A stretch of DNA of 25,226 nucleotides, taken from Candidatus Staskawiczbacteria bacterium RIFOXYD1_FULL_32_13. GTDB taxonomy: Bacteria > Patescibacteriota > Minisyncoccia > Minisyncoccales > Staskawiczbacteraceae. Location: NCBI GenBank assembly GCA_001820485.1, contig MHPU01000042.1:1-25226 (forward strand), written 5' to 3'. How positions within the stretch are numbered: the first letter of the stretch is position 1; every line of letters starts with the position of its first letter. Made by a program: the position numbers and the translations under genes. This document shows positions 6,678-13,815 of the stretch, in pieces. The notes under the pieces are model-generated. The model did not search any database. It was not told where the DNA came from and saw only the letters and a list, made by a program, of their open reading frames with translations.

Positions 6678-7401
6678 AGGTGAATTTTAAATTATTTAAT
6701 ACATTACTTAATTCCTCGGGCAATTTTAAATTAAATTCTTTTGTTTCTCCGCTCGGCAACTCTACTTTTATGTAACTTGCATGTAGAAATTGTCTTTGTA
6801 AATTTTCTGGTGATTTATTATCTCTATATTTATACAATTTATCTCCTGCAATTGGATGATGAATATAAGTAAAATGGCACCTAATTTGGTGTCGCCTTCC
6901 TGTATCAATTTTAACATCAACTAGGGTATATCCTGAATATCTTTCAATAACCTTATAATGCGTTATGGCTTCTCTTTTACCTTCAGAACCAGATTCACCT
7001 GCCACATAGACCTTTTGTTTTCTAGGGTCATTTTTAGCTCTACCAATTAAAGTCTTAATCTCTCCAAAGTCGTCCCTCACATTACCGCAAACTAAAGCTA
7101 TATACCTTTTCTCAATATCTCTATTTATAAACTTTTTTTGCAAAAAAATCAAGACCAGAGGGGTCTTGGCTACCAATAGAATCCCCGATGTGTCTTTATC
7201 TAGTCTATGTACAATTCCGTATCTTGGCGCCTCTCCAGCATTTTTTAGATCAGGATATTTTTCAATTAAATAATCAATCAAAGTTTTTTGCTCGTCATTG
7301 CGAGGAGTTTGTGACGAAGCAATCTCATCGCAAGTCGTCACTCCAGCCGGCTTATCTACCACAAGTACATCATTATCTTGATAAATTATTTTTATATCCA
7401 T
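6676..7401 (-). CDS. RluD/RluA-type pseudouridine synthase
   Basis: 241 aa from the ATG at 7401; a GTG at 7416 would add five residues and overlap the upstream gene. It isomerises uridine to pseudouridine in rRNA or tRNA. Signature HRLDKDTSGILLV at 65-77 with catalytic Asp68; DVLVVDKPAG at 11-20, RYIALV and DTGRRHQIRCHF are also family motifs. There is no N-terminal S4 domain, unlike E. coli RluD. Residues about 24-38 (CDEIASSQTPRNDEQ) replace the usual short loop after KPAG and are encoded by a half-copy of a palindromic repeat. The methyltransferase stop lies 1 nt upstream of the start, so the two are co-transcribed. The target base cannot be assigned. Confidence 0.9.
   Translation of the reverse strand: MDIKIIYQDNDVLVVDKPAGVTTCDEIASSQTPRNDEQKTLIDYLIEKYPDLKNAGEAPRYGIVHRLDKDTSGILLVAKTPLVLIFLQKKFINRDIEKRYIALVCGNVRDDFGEIKTLIGRAKNDPRKQKVYVAGESGSEGKREAITHYKVIERYSGYTLVDVKIDTGRRHQIRCHFTYIHHPIAGDKLYKYRDNKSPENLQRQFLHASYIKVELPSGETKEFNLKLPEELSNVLNNLKFT
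7294..7340. repeat. Palindromic repeat half-copy inside the RluD-type gene
   Basis: GTCATTGCGAGGAG...GACGAAGCAATCT (7294-7326) is the left half of the repeat seen complete at 11411-11488 and 17719-17786. The right half is degenerate (GCAAGTCGTCAC instead of GCAATGAC). It is translated in frame. Confidence 0.8.
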
Positions 7402-7402
7402 A

Positions 7403-8146
7403 TTATTTTTTAACACCTAGAATAAAAAACTTTGTATCAATGAACTCTAATTTACCATTTTTTTCTAATTTTTTCTGTAATTTTTCTAAATAAGATAAAT
7501 GTGAATCAACGCTAAAATCATCTACAATCCATGGCACAGCTTTCAATAAGTAAACTATTGCCCCAACATCCTTGAATATTCTTTTGCCCCTCCATTTTTT
7601 AGCTTCTTTTATCCCAAAACCAATCTCTTCCATTTTTTCAACTACGATTTCTAATTCGTTTTCTGGCCATTTTGGTTTTGTATTAAATTCGGCCATTAAA
7701 TCTATAAAATTATCTCCTCCAACTTGTTGCGTTAAAAAAACGCCATTATTCTCTAACACTCTATAGGTTTCAGAAATATTAATTCCACCGTGACGGTTTA
7801 AAACTAAATCAAATTCCTCTCTTTTAAATGGCCAAATCCTTGTGTCTTCAGATTCTATCACTTTTACCCCCAACGAACTGAGATTCTTTTTAGCAACAGC
7901 AATATTTGGTTTATATCCTTCTATAGCTATTACATTACCATGGAAAGGTGCGAAGGAAGAAAAAATTTCCCCTCCACCGGTTGCCACATCAAGAATAGAT
8001 TTTGATTTTTTAACTAAATTTTTGGCAAAACCATTATAATTCCATGGCGGTTGTTTTTCTATACAACGATTTTTAATATAAGAAAAATTCCAGCCTTTAA
8101 ATAAAGCCAGCTCATCTTTTTTCCATTGTTCAATTAAATTTTCCAT
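7403..8146 (-). CDS. Class I SAM-dependent methyltransferase
   Basis: 247 aa. Motif I is ILDVATGGGEI followed by the acidic IAIEG that would bind the adenosylmethionine ribose; FDLVLNRHGG is at the motif IV position, and YRVLENNGVFLTQQVGG fits the post-IV strand. The N terminus (KGWNFSYIKNR...PPWNYNGFA) and C terminus are not specific. The substrate is unknown; adjacency to a pseudouridine synthase and rplS hints at RNA but does not prove it. It starts 13 nt after the 3' end of tRNA-Val(GAC). Confidence 0.85.
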   Translation of the reverse strand: MENLIEQWKKDELALFKGWNFSYIKNRCIEKQPPWNYNGFAKNLVKKSKSILDVATGGGEIFSSFAPFHGNVIAIEGYKPNIAVAKKNLSSLGVKVIESEDTRIWPFKREEFDLVLNRHGGINISETYRVLENNGVFLTQQVGGDNFIDLMAEFNTKPKWPENELEIVVEKMEEIGFGIKEAKKWRGKRIFKDVGAIVYLLKAVPWIVDDFSVDSHLSYLEKLQKKLEKNGKLEFIDTKFFILGVKK

Positions 8147-8159
8147 AAAATTTTATTTG

Positions 8160-8234
8160 TGGGCGCGACAGGGTTCGAACCTGTGAAACCTTTCGCACGT
8201 CAAGCGAACGCTCTACCAACTGAGCTACGCGCCC
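8160..8234 (-). tRNA. tRNA-Val(GAC)
   Basis: 75 nt. Acceptor GGGCGCG/CGCGCCC, D-stem GCTC/GAGC, anticodon stem TTCGC/GCGAA with loop TTGACGT giving GAC, T-loop TTCGAAC, discriminator A. Its first 10 nt overlap the end of the HTH/LAGLIDADG-like gene. Confidence 0.95.
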
Positions 8235-8920
8235 ATATTTTTTTCTATAACTTCTAATAATTTATCTCCAATATACATTATTCTTCTTTGTAAAGCCATA
8301 TCGAAATAATTAACTACGCAAACTCCTTTATAATGGTCATAAGTCTTTTTAATAGTTCTCTTATCAAATTGTGTCTTTGTGAATTTTGCTTCTGGGATTT
8401 CTAAAATTTCTGACCAAAATCTCTTTAAATCTTTTTCTTTCTGATCATTTCGTAAATGCAACGAACAACTAAATTTTGACTCGTCTAATTTATATAAATT
8501 TCTATATAAAGTTAAAATTCCTTTTAAAATTTTTGGATTTGAATTTGCTATCATAAAACTATTTTCTGTTTTGCCACCTTCAGCCAAATAAAACATTGCC
8601 AAAATCAACTCTCCCATTTTTTGATCTATTTTAATATCAGAAAAAAAATCTTCCACGTCCTTTTTTATTGCTTTTCTTCTACCCTCACTTTGTTGGTTGT
8701 GCCACAAAACAGCTTTTGCTCTTGCGCTGACAAGTGCGCCAAGCCATTTTTTATGCAACTTCTCTATCTGTCTGTCGCTTAATTTTACATTCTTCAACCA
8801 GCCACTTAAAGTAGATTTACGCACGCCTAAAGACTTCTCGATATCTCGATAACTTTTTCCACGTCTTCTTAAAATTATTGCCAATCCTTTTTTATTAAAA
8901 TCTGTATGTCCACGAACCAT
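8225..8920 (-). CDS. HTH plus LAGLIDADG-like protein (copy 2)
   Basis: 231 aa, a diverged paralogue of the protein at 5127-5795. The HTH (about 24-43, RDIEKSLGVRKSTLSGWL) is preceded by RRRGKSY as in copy 1. The LAGLIDADG-like helix is ILAMFYLAEG (106-115) with Glu114. IANSNPKILKGILTLYRN and RFWSEILEIPEAKF align with copy 1. The stop codon (8225-8227) is inside tRNA-Val(GAC), and tRNA-Ile lies 71 nt upstream. The family is unnamed to me; homing endonuclease or tRNA-locus-associated regulator are both possible. Confidence 0.75.
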   Translation of the reverse strand: MVRGHTDFNKKGLAIILRRRGKSYRDIEKSLGVRKSTLSGWLKNVKLSDRQIEKLHKKWLGALVSARAKAVLWHNQQSEGRRKAIKKDVEDFFSDIKIDQKMGELILAMFYLAEGGKTENSFMIANSNPKILKGILTLYRNLYKLDESKFSCSLHLRNDQKEKDLKRFWSEILEIPEAKFTKTQFDKRTIKKTYDHYKGVCVVNYFDMALQRRIMYIGDKLLEVIEKNMGA

Positions 8921-8934
8921 AGAGTTATTAGTAT

Positions 8935-8963
8935 ATTATAACCTTTTTAAGGTACAAACACAA
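8935..8963 (-). promoter_or_regulatory. Promoter of HTH/LAGLIDADG-like copy 2
   Basis: TTGTGT (8958-8963) and TATAAT (8935-8940) with a 17-nt spacer on the - strand. The predicted start site lies within about 8 nt of the ATG, so the mRNA would be nearly leaderless. Confidence 0.5.
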
Positions 8964-8990
8964 TAAGTAAAACTGTGAATAAATTACCTG

Positions 8991-9063
8991 TGGGCGCACT
9001 AGGACTCGAACCTAGGACCACATAGGTATAAGCTATGCGCTCTACCAACTGAGCTATGCGCCC
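8991..9063 (-). tRNA. tRNA-Ile(TAT)
   Basis: 73 nt. Acceptor GGGCGCA/TGCGCCC, D-stem GCTC/GAGC, anticodon stem CATAG/CTATG with loop CTTATAC giving TAT, T-loop TTCGAGT, discriminator A. It would read AUA directly; most bacteria use a CAU anticodon modified to lysidine for this codon. Confidence 0.9.
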
Positions 9064-9096
9064 TTCAATTTATTTTAATTCTATACTTTTTTTAAT

Positions 9097-9125
9097 AAAA
9101 AACAAGGGTTTTATGCCTTGTTTTT
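9097..9125 (-). terminator. Intrinsic terminator after rpsA
   Basis: Stem AAAACAAGG/CCTTGTTTT with an 8-nt loop, followed on the - strand by a T-run. It lies between the rpsA stop and tRNA-Ile. Confidence 0.8.
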
Positions 9126-9139
9126 ATCGCTAAAAAAAT

Positions 9140-10264
9140 TTATTTAACTAACTTTAAACTCATTCTATGTTCTTTAAGGTCAATTAGCAAAACTTCAAAA
9201 TCATACATTTGGCCAACACTTAATTTTTCTTTCATCTTTTCTTCTGACTCAAATTCTGAAACATGACAAAGTCCCCTAATTTTTGGCAAAACCTCTACAA
9301 AAGCCCCAAAGCTTGAAACTTTCAAAACTTTTGCGTTTAAAGTATCTCCCTTTTTAAATTTCTTTTCAACCTCTTCCCAAGGATTTTCTTTCATTGATTT
9401 AAGCGACAAGAAAACTTGACTATTAGTAATTCCAATAATTTGAGCTTTTATTATTTCTCCAACTTTTACAACTTCTGCTGGATTTTCAACTAACTGCCAA
9501 TCTAATTCTGAAATATGAATTAATCCTTCAATACCAGCTTTTTCCTCCTTCGCTAAAGCTTCGCCGGACAAGTCTGTATTTTGCTCGCTGTCATCTTCTG
9601 AGGTTTTAGCTGTAATTGGAAATTTTATAAACACTCCAAAATCAGCAATTCCAGTTATTTGGCCAGAAATAATATCACCTTTTTTATAATTTTTTAAAGT
9701 TTCTCTAGTTTGTTCTTCTGCTTTTGCTTTTTCAGACAAAATTAATTTATTTTCCTCAGCAAGCAAATCTAAAATCTTAACTTCCAATGTTTTACCAATA
9801 AATTTTTGTAACTCTCTTAATATTTTTTGTTTATCAGCATCAACTACCCTTGGGTAATGTTCTGGAGCTAATTGCGAGACAGGCAAGAAAGCTGAGATAC
9901 CATCTAAAACAGCTAAAAGACCACCCTTGTTTACTCCGGTAACTTTTACCTTTACAATTTCCCCTTTTTCTTTAATATCTCTCAATTTCTGCCAGCTCAT
10001 ATCTTTTGAAGCACCTTTTAAAGAAAGCTCTCTATAACCCTGATCATTTTCCATTTCTGTGATTTTGGCAAAAACTTTGTCCCCAACATTTAAACCTTTA
10101 ATAAGCTCTTTGGCTTCAAAATATTCTCTTCCATAAATTATTCCTGCACCAAAAACACCAAGATCAATATAAAGTGCTGATCTTTCTCTAGCTACCACTG
10201 TTCCTTCCACAGTAGAACCAATATTTGGATTTGCGCTAACAACTTCATTTTTATTACTTAACAT
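9140..10264 (-). CDS. rpsA: Ribosomal protein S1 (four S1 domains)
   Basis: 374 aa from ATG 10264; the longer frame would need TTG at 10279. It binds mRNA on the 30S subunit. Four S1 repeats are visible: VEGTVVARERSALYIDLG, IVKVKVTGVNKGGLLAVLDG, ISGQITGIADFGVFIKF and LNAKVLKVSSFGAFVEV. Repeat 3 is interrupted between FIKFP and IEGLIHISELDW by about 27 extra residues (KTSEDDSEQNTDLSGEALAKEE region), where family members have a 3-5 residue loop; the DNA there looks like a decayed repeat. E. coli S1 has six domains, but four is usual in several phyla. A terminator follows and a hairpin lies in the leader. Confidence 0.93.
   Translation of the reverse strand: MLSNKNEVVSANPNIGSTVEGTVVARERSALYIDLGVFGAGIIYGREYFEAKELIKGLNVGDKVFAKITEMENDQGYRELSLKGASKDMSWQKLRDIKEKGEIVKVKVTGVNKGGLLAVLDGISAFLPVSQLAPEHYPRVVDADKQKILRELQKFIGKTLEVKILDLLAEENKLILSEKAKAEEQTRETLKNYKKGDIISGQITGIADFGVFIKFPITAKTSEDDSEQNTDLSGEALAKEEKAGIEGLIHISELDWQLVENPAEVVKVGEIIKAQIIGITNSQVFLSLKSMKENPWEEVEKKFKKGDTLNAKVLKVSSFGAFVEVLPKIRGLCHVSEFESEEKMKEKLSVGQMYDFEVLLIDLKEHRMSLKLVK
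9537..9612. repeat. Probable decayed palindromic repeat inside rpsA
   Basis: On the coding strand it reads TGTCCGGCGAAGCTTTAGCG then AAGGAGGA, with TCC/GGA ends and a GAAGCTTTAGCGAAG core. It encodes the unusual insertion in S1 domain 3. The resemblance to dispersed GAAGCTTTAGCGAAG palindromes of CPR genomes is from memory; no second copy is in this window. Confidence 0.45.
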
Positions 10265-10293
10265 AACTAAAAAATGCAACTTAATTATTAATA

Positions 10294-10327
10294 CTTGATT
10301 AACTGCTGTTGCGTGTCAGTAATCAAG
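10294..10327 (-). promoter_or_regulatory. Hairpin in the rpsA leader
   Basis: CTTGATTACTG pairs with CAGTTAATCAAG (one bulge) around an 11-nt loop, 30 nt upstream of the rpsA start. TATTAT/TATATA-like -10 sequences lie just upstream (around 10328-10345), so the hairpin would be at the very 5' end of the mRNA. A regulatory or stabilising role is inferred. Confidence 0.5.
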
Positions 10328-10373
10328 ATAAGTATATAATACACTATTTTTAATTTTCTGCAAGGGCAGAAAC

Positions 10374-10417
10374 CAATTTACAATTTTCAATAAATTTCTC
10401 AATAACTCAATTTTCAA
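10374..10417. repeat. AT-rich intergenic repeat, copy 1
   Basis: It contains AATTTACAATTTTCAAT followed by TTTCTCAATAACTCAATTTT. The same words in the same order occur at 15722-15775. The repeat is non-coding in both places and lies just past a gene end. Confidence 0.55.
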
Positions 10418-10466
10418 ACAAAAGAACAGTCGTTCACCCAAATGCTTGCGCAATAGTAAACGACTT
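10413..10466 (-). terminator. Intrinsic terminator of the 147-aa gene
   Basis: AGTCGTTTAC (10456-10465) pairs with GTGAACGACT (10428-10437) with one mismatch; a GTTCTTTTGTTT tract follows on the - strand. Confidence 0.7.
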
Positions 10467-10482
10467 GATGCATCTTTTTGAC

Positions 10483-10926
10483 CTATTCGTGATCGACCTT
10501 CTTCAGAAATCCCGAGACTTCCGCAAAAGAAATTTTTGTTTTTGCCAAGTAACGCCCAAAAGAAAGTGTTACCACAAGGCTTTCGCCCTTACACGAAAAC
10601 TTCACTTTCGGATTCTGCAAATCGATAAACGCCATCGCGGCGGCGTCTTGCCAGATGACCTTGGCCGAGAGGCTATCCCAGAAGCAACTGGAATCAACAG
10701 CGAAATCAGGAATATGTCGCGACGTCAGCAATTCCGAAAACGAAATGCACAAAAACTTTTGATTACTGATGTCATCGATCAAGATCAGTTGGGATCTTAT
10801 ATCTTCAACATCATCAACCACGATACCAAATCCGACATGAAAACCATCCGGATTGATCGGCGATACGCCGCCCAGAATCAATCTCTTAACCATCTTAACT
10901 GGATCAAGTTTTCGAACAATATACAC
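10483..10926 (-). CDS. Hypothetical protein in a self-contained expression cassette
   Basis: 147 aa with a GTG start at 10926, supported by a strong AAGGAG 8 nt upstream. The sequence has alternating hydrophobic strands (HVGFGIVVDDV, LILIDDIS, VKFSCKGESLVVTLSF), suggesting a cytoplasmic beta-rich fold. No family is recognised. It has its own consensus promoter (10976-11004) and terminator (10413-10466) and is visibly richer in G+C than its neighbours, which suggests recent transfer. The overlapping + strand frame has no such signals. Confidence 0.75.
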   Translation of the reverse strand: MYIVRKLDPVKMVKRLILGGVSPINPDGFHVGFGIVVDDVEDIRSQLILIDDISNQKFLCISFSELLTSRHIPDFAVDSSCFWDSLSAKVIWQDAAAMAFIDLQNPKVKFSCKGESLVVTLSFGRYLAKTKISFAEVSGFLKKVDHE

Positions 10927-10975
10927 GAGTAAGTCTCCTTCTCTAGGGCAACGAGTGGGGTAAAGAACATACTTT

Positions 10976-11004
10976 TATATATCATATAATATTAACTGTG
11001 TCAA
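10976..11004 (-). promoter_or_regulatory. Consensus sigma70 promoter of the 147-aa gene
   Basis: TTGACA (10999-11004), a 17-nt spacer and TATATA (10976-10981) on the - strand. The predicted leader is about 43 nt and contains the AAGGAG ribosome binding site. It is divergent from acs. Confidence 0.85.
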
Positions 11005-11006
11005 GG

Positions 11007-11035
11007 TTTACGGAGACAAATTTAAAAAGTATAAT
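11007..11035 (+). promoter_or_regulatory. Possible acs promoter
   Basis: TATAAT at 11030-11035, with a poor -35 (TTTACG, 11007-11012) 17 nt upstream. It lies back to back with the divergent promoter and is followed by a palindromic repeat in the leader. Confidence 0.4.
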
Positions 11036-11052
11036 TAAAAATATGTTTAAGT

Positions 11053-11124
11053 GTCATCCTCGAGAAAGCGAGGATCCAGAGTCCGTGCGATTAATTCTGG
11101 ATTCCCAATCAAGTTGGGAATGAC
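11053..11124. repeat. GTCAT palindromic repeat (72 bp) in the acs leader
   Basis: It begins GTCATCCTCGAGAAAGCGAGGA and ends with an AATCAAGTTGGGAATGAC-type arm; the two hairpin heads flank CCAGAG/TTCTGG. It is the same family as 18652-18723 (reverse order of heads) and 24842-24930. It is the class whose translation gives the well-known VIPAKAGIQ-type peptides. It ends 11 nt before the acs ATG. Confidence 0.9.
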
Positions 11125-11135
11125 AAGTGAAACTT

Positions 11136-13163
11136 ATGAATAAAAAGTGGAATGGGTTATATTACCCAACAAAAGATTTTCAAAAACAAGCAAATTTAAA
11201 TAATAAAAAAATCTACAAACAAGCATCAAAAGATCCTATAGCTTTTTGGAGTGATTTGGCTAAAAAAGAACTTTTTTGGCAAGAGCCATTTACAGAAACT
11301 TTCTCAAACAAACAAACAAACTTTGGTCCAGAAATAAAATGGTTTAGTGGCGGAAAGTTAAATCTCACAGAAAATATTTTTGAACACAACATTAGTCAAA
11401 GCAACTCTCTGTCATTGCGAGGAGGCTCGCAAGCCGACGAAGCAATCCCAACGGTTGAGATTGCTTCGGGCTCCGCCCTCGCAATGACGAAAAGCAAAGT
11501 AGCGCTTATTTGGGAACCAGAAAATCCCGACGAGCAAACAAAAAAATATACTTATGAAGAGTTGCTTTCAGAAGTAAATAAATTTGCCAATGCTTTAAAA
11601 AATTTGGGAGTTAAGAAAGGCGATACTGTTGGAATTTATTTACCTATAATTCCAGAAATTGCAATTTCAATGCTCGCATGCGCTAGGATTGGGGTAGTGC
11701 ACTTAGTAGTGTTTTCTGCATTTTCGCCTGATGCTTTAAGAATAAGACTACAAACAGTTAAAGCAAAATATTTAATTACAGCAGATGGATATTATAGGAG
11801 AGGAAAAACTATAAACCTAAAACAAAATGCTGATTTGGGAATTGAAAATACAAATATAGAAAAAGTTATTGTTGTAAAAAGAGCTGGCAATGATATTATT
11901 TGGGAAAATAGTAAAAACTTTTGGTTTGATGAATTAACAAAAAATGAAAGTAATATTTGCCCGCCAGAAAAAATGAATTCTGAAGATTTATTATTTGTAC
12001 TTCCAGAAAGCGGAACAACTGGCCAATTTTTGCCAATAATACATACCACTGGCGGATATACTCTGCAAGCAAAAGTTACTGGTAAATGGGTTTTTGACAT
12101 TAAAGATGGTGATGTTTTTTGGTCCACCGCAGATCCTGGCTGGATTACAGGGCATACTTATTCAATTTATTCTCCACTACTTAATGGTATTACCACCCTA
12201 CTTTTTGAAGGCGCTCCAGACTTCCCTACAACAGACAGATGGGCTAAAATTATTGAAAAAAATAAAGTTACAATTCTTTACACAGCCCCAACAGCTATAA
12301 GAATGTTTAAACAATACGGAGCAGAGTCATTTAAAAATTGTGATATTTCTAGTTTGAGAGTTCTAGGTTCTGTAGGAGAAATTATTGATGCGCCAACATG
12401 GCTTTGGCATAATAAAGAAATTGGCAAAAATAAACTTCCTATTGTTGATACTTATTGGCAAACAGAAACTGGAGCAATTATCATTACTTCTTTGCCTGGG
12501 ATTGGACCAACCAAGCCAGCTTGTGCTGGATTATCTTTGCCTGGTGTAAATATGAATATTTTCGATGAAAACGGCAAACCATGCAAAAATGGAGTTGAGG
12601 GTAATTTAGTAATGCTTCCACCTTACTGCCCTGCAATTGTACGTGGAATTTTTGGTGCTCCAGAAAAATATAAAAATGTTTATTGGAATTTATATGGCAA
12701 AGATGTTTATATTACTTCAGACCGCGCAATTAAAGATAAACATGGAATAATTAAAATTACAGGCAGAGCTGATGATGTAATCAAGATAGCTGGAAGAAGA
12801 ATCACAACCAGCGAACTAGAATCAGCAGTAAACAATCATCCAGAGATTAGTGAATCTGCAGTAATTGGAATTCCAGATGAAATTAAAGGATCTACCCCTT
12901 TAGTTTTTGCTACTTATCGCGGTGTAAAAAACAAAGACGAAGTTACAAAAGAAATAGAACAAGAAATCAAAAAAAGCATGGGTCCAATAGCCACTCCCAA
13001 AAAGATTTATTTGGTACATGAATTACCCAAAACAAGATCAGGAAAAATTATGCGTACTCTACTAAAAAAACTTTATTTTAATGAAAACCTCGGCGATATC
13101 TCTACTTTATCCAACCCCGAAACAATAGAAGCAATCAAAAAACAGATTACCACAAATTTATAA
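11136..13163 (+). CDS. acs: Acetyl-CoA synthetase-like AMP-forming ligase
   Basis: 675 aa. It adenylates a carboxylic acid and transfers it to CoA; acetate is the likely substrate from overall similarity. Matching blocks: DVFWSTADPGWITGHTYSIY, TILYTAPTAIRMF, LRVLGSVGE, DTYWQTETGA, ITGRADDVIKIAGRR and the C-terminal TRSGKIMR with the catalytic lysine. Divergences: the phosphate-binding loop reads ESGTTGQFLP (291-300) where GKPKG is usual, and YITSD replaces Y.TGD. Residues 92-118 are encoded by a complete 78-bp palindromic repeat in frame. ATG 11136 is chosen over GTG 11127, which falls just after the upstream repeat. Activity is uncertain given the altered loop. Confidence 0.85.
   Translation: MNKKWNGLYYPTKDFQKQANLNNKKIYKQASKDPIAFWSDLAKKELFWQEPFTETFSNKQTNFGPEIKWFSGGKLNLTENIFEHNISQSNSLSLRGGSQADEAIPTVEIASGSALAMTKSKVALIWEPENPDEQTKKYTYEELLSEVNKFANALKNLGVKKGDTVGIYLPIIPEIAISMLACARIGVVHLVVFSAFSPDALRIRLQTVKAKYLITADGYYRRGKTINLKQNADLGIENTNIEKVIVVKRAGNDIIWENSKNFWFDELTKNESNICPPEKMNSEDLLFVLPESGTTGQFLPIIHTTGGYTLQAKVTGKWVFDIKDGDVFWSTADPGWITGHTYSIYSPLLNGITTLLFEGAPDFPTTDRWAKIIEKNKVTILYTAPTAIRMFKQYGAESFKNCDISSLRVLGSVGEIIDAPTWLWHNKEIGKNKLPIVDTYWQTETGAIIITSLPGIGPTKPACAGLSLPGVNMNIFDENGKPCKNGVEGNLVMLPPYCPAIVRGIFGAPEKYKNVYWNLYGKDVYITSDRAIKDKHGIIKITGRADDVIKIAGRRITTSELESAVNNHPEISESAVIGIPDEIKGSTPLVFATYRGVKNKDEVTKEIEQEIKKSMGPIATPKKIYLVHELPKTRSGKIMRTLLKKLYFNENLGDISTLSNPETIEAIKKQITTNL
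11411..11488. repeat. Complete palindromic repeat in frame inside acs
   Basis: 78 bp from GTCATTGCGAGG to CTCGCAATGAC, exactly 26 codons. The arms are complementary (GTCATTGCGAGG...GAAGCAATC with GATTGCTTC...GCAATGAC). It is the same family as 17719-17786 (intergenic) and 7294-7340 (half). Confidence 0.93.
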
Positions 13164-13242
13164 CAGATTCTCACAGACCACAGATAAAAAAATCACAAAT
13201 ATCTTTTGTGGTTTTTGTTTGTGATAAAATAAAATTTTGTCC

Positions 13243-13271
13243 TTGACAAACAATTATTATTTTTTTAATAT
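13243..13271 (+). promoter_or_regulatory. Sigma70 promoter of the zinc-protein cassette
   Basis: TTGACA (13243-13248), 17-nt spacer and TAATAT (13266-13271). Confidence 0.75.
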
Positions 13272-13320
13272 GTAAATATGATTTTTGTGCAACCTAACCA
13301 ATCAAAAAGAAAGGAATGCG

Positions 13321-13734
13321 ATGCCTTTTGACATCATGACTCTGCCAGAAAAACGGGAGGATTTGCCACAGGATCCTGGAATTCTCGCCAAGCTTTCGGA
13401 TGTACAAAGCCTACTTGCAGACCTAAACAGCGAGAGGCAAGAACTTGCTTGCATGGTGGAGAAATTTCAGAGTTCGTGCATACACAAGTACGTTGCCAAA
13501 TTCGTGCACGACGAAGATTATCCCAGAGTGAGTGGCCACTACGGGATGAAAGTCTATGTGGGCCAAACGTGTTCTCGGTGCAAAGAGTTTGTGCCGAGAA
13601 GAAACGGGCCACGATGGGAGGTGTGCCATGCGTGCGGAGGCGTAATGGCTCACAAAGAAGTTGTCCCGGGACAAGGCTCAAGACTGCACGTCTATGAATG
13701 CAAGTCTTGTGGCCACGAAACGACCCACTCATAA
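13321..13734 (+). CDS. Putative zinc-binding protein in a self-contained cassette
   Basis: 137 aa from ATG 13321, supported by AAAGGA 6 nt upstream. The N-terminal half is helical (ILAKLSDVQSLLADLNSERQELACMVEKF). The C-terminal half has three CxxC pairs (CSRC, CHAC, CKSC), consistent with one or two zinc ribbons. No named family is recognised. It has its own promoter (13243-13271) and a strong terminator (13766-13796), and G+C is clearly higher than in the adjacent genes. Nucleic-acid binding is plausible but not shown. Confidence 0.75.
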   Translation: MPFDIMTLPEKREDLPQDPGILAKLSDVQSLLADLNSERQELACMVEKFQSSCIHKYVAKFVHDEDYPRVSGHYGMKVYVGQTCSRCKEFVPRRNGPRWEVCHACGGVMAHKEVVPGQGSRLHVYECKSCGHETTHS

Positions 13735-13765
13735 AGTTCGCAATGTTTCTTCAGTGCGAATTGCA

Positions 13766-13796
13766 AGCCAAAGGGCGCTCGTCCTTTGGCTTTTTT
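13766..13796 (+). terminator. Intrinsic terminator of the zinc-protein gene
   Basis: AGCCAAAGG/CCTTTGGCT with an 8-nt loop, then TTTTTT. Confidence 0.92.
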
Positions 13797-13815
13797 AATT
13801 TCCAAAAATAATTAT

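Noticed and set aside
10465..10932. 155-aa frame on the + strand opposite the 147-aa gene
   Set aside because: No ribosome binding site or promoter on that strand; the - strand gene has a consensus promoter, AAGGAG and a terminator.
13334..13732. 132-aa frame on the minus strand opposite the zinc-binding gene
   Set aside because: Shadow frame in a G+C-rich region; the + strand gene has the promoter, ribosome binding site, CxxC motifs and terminator.
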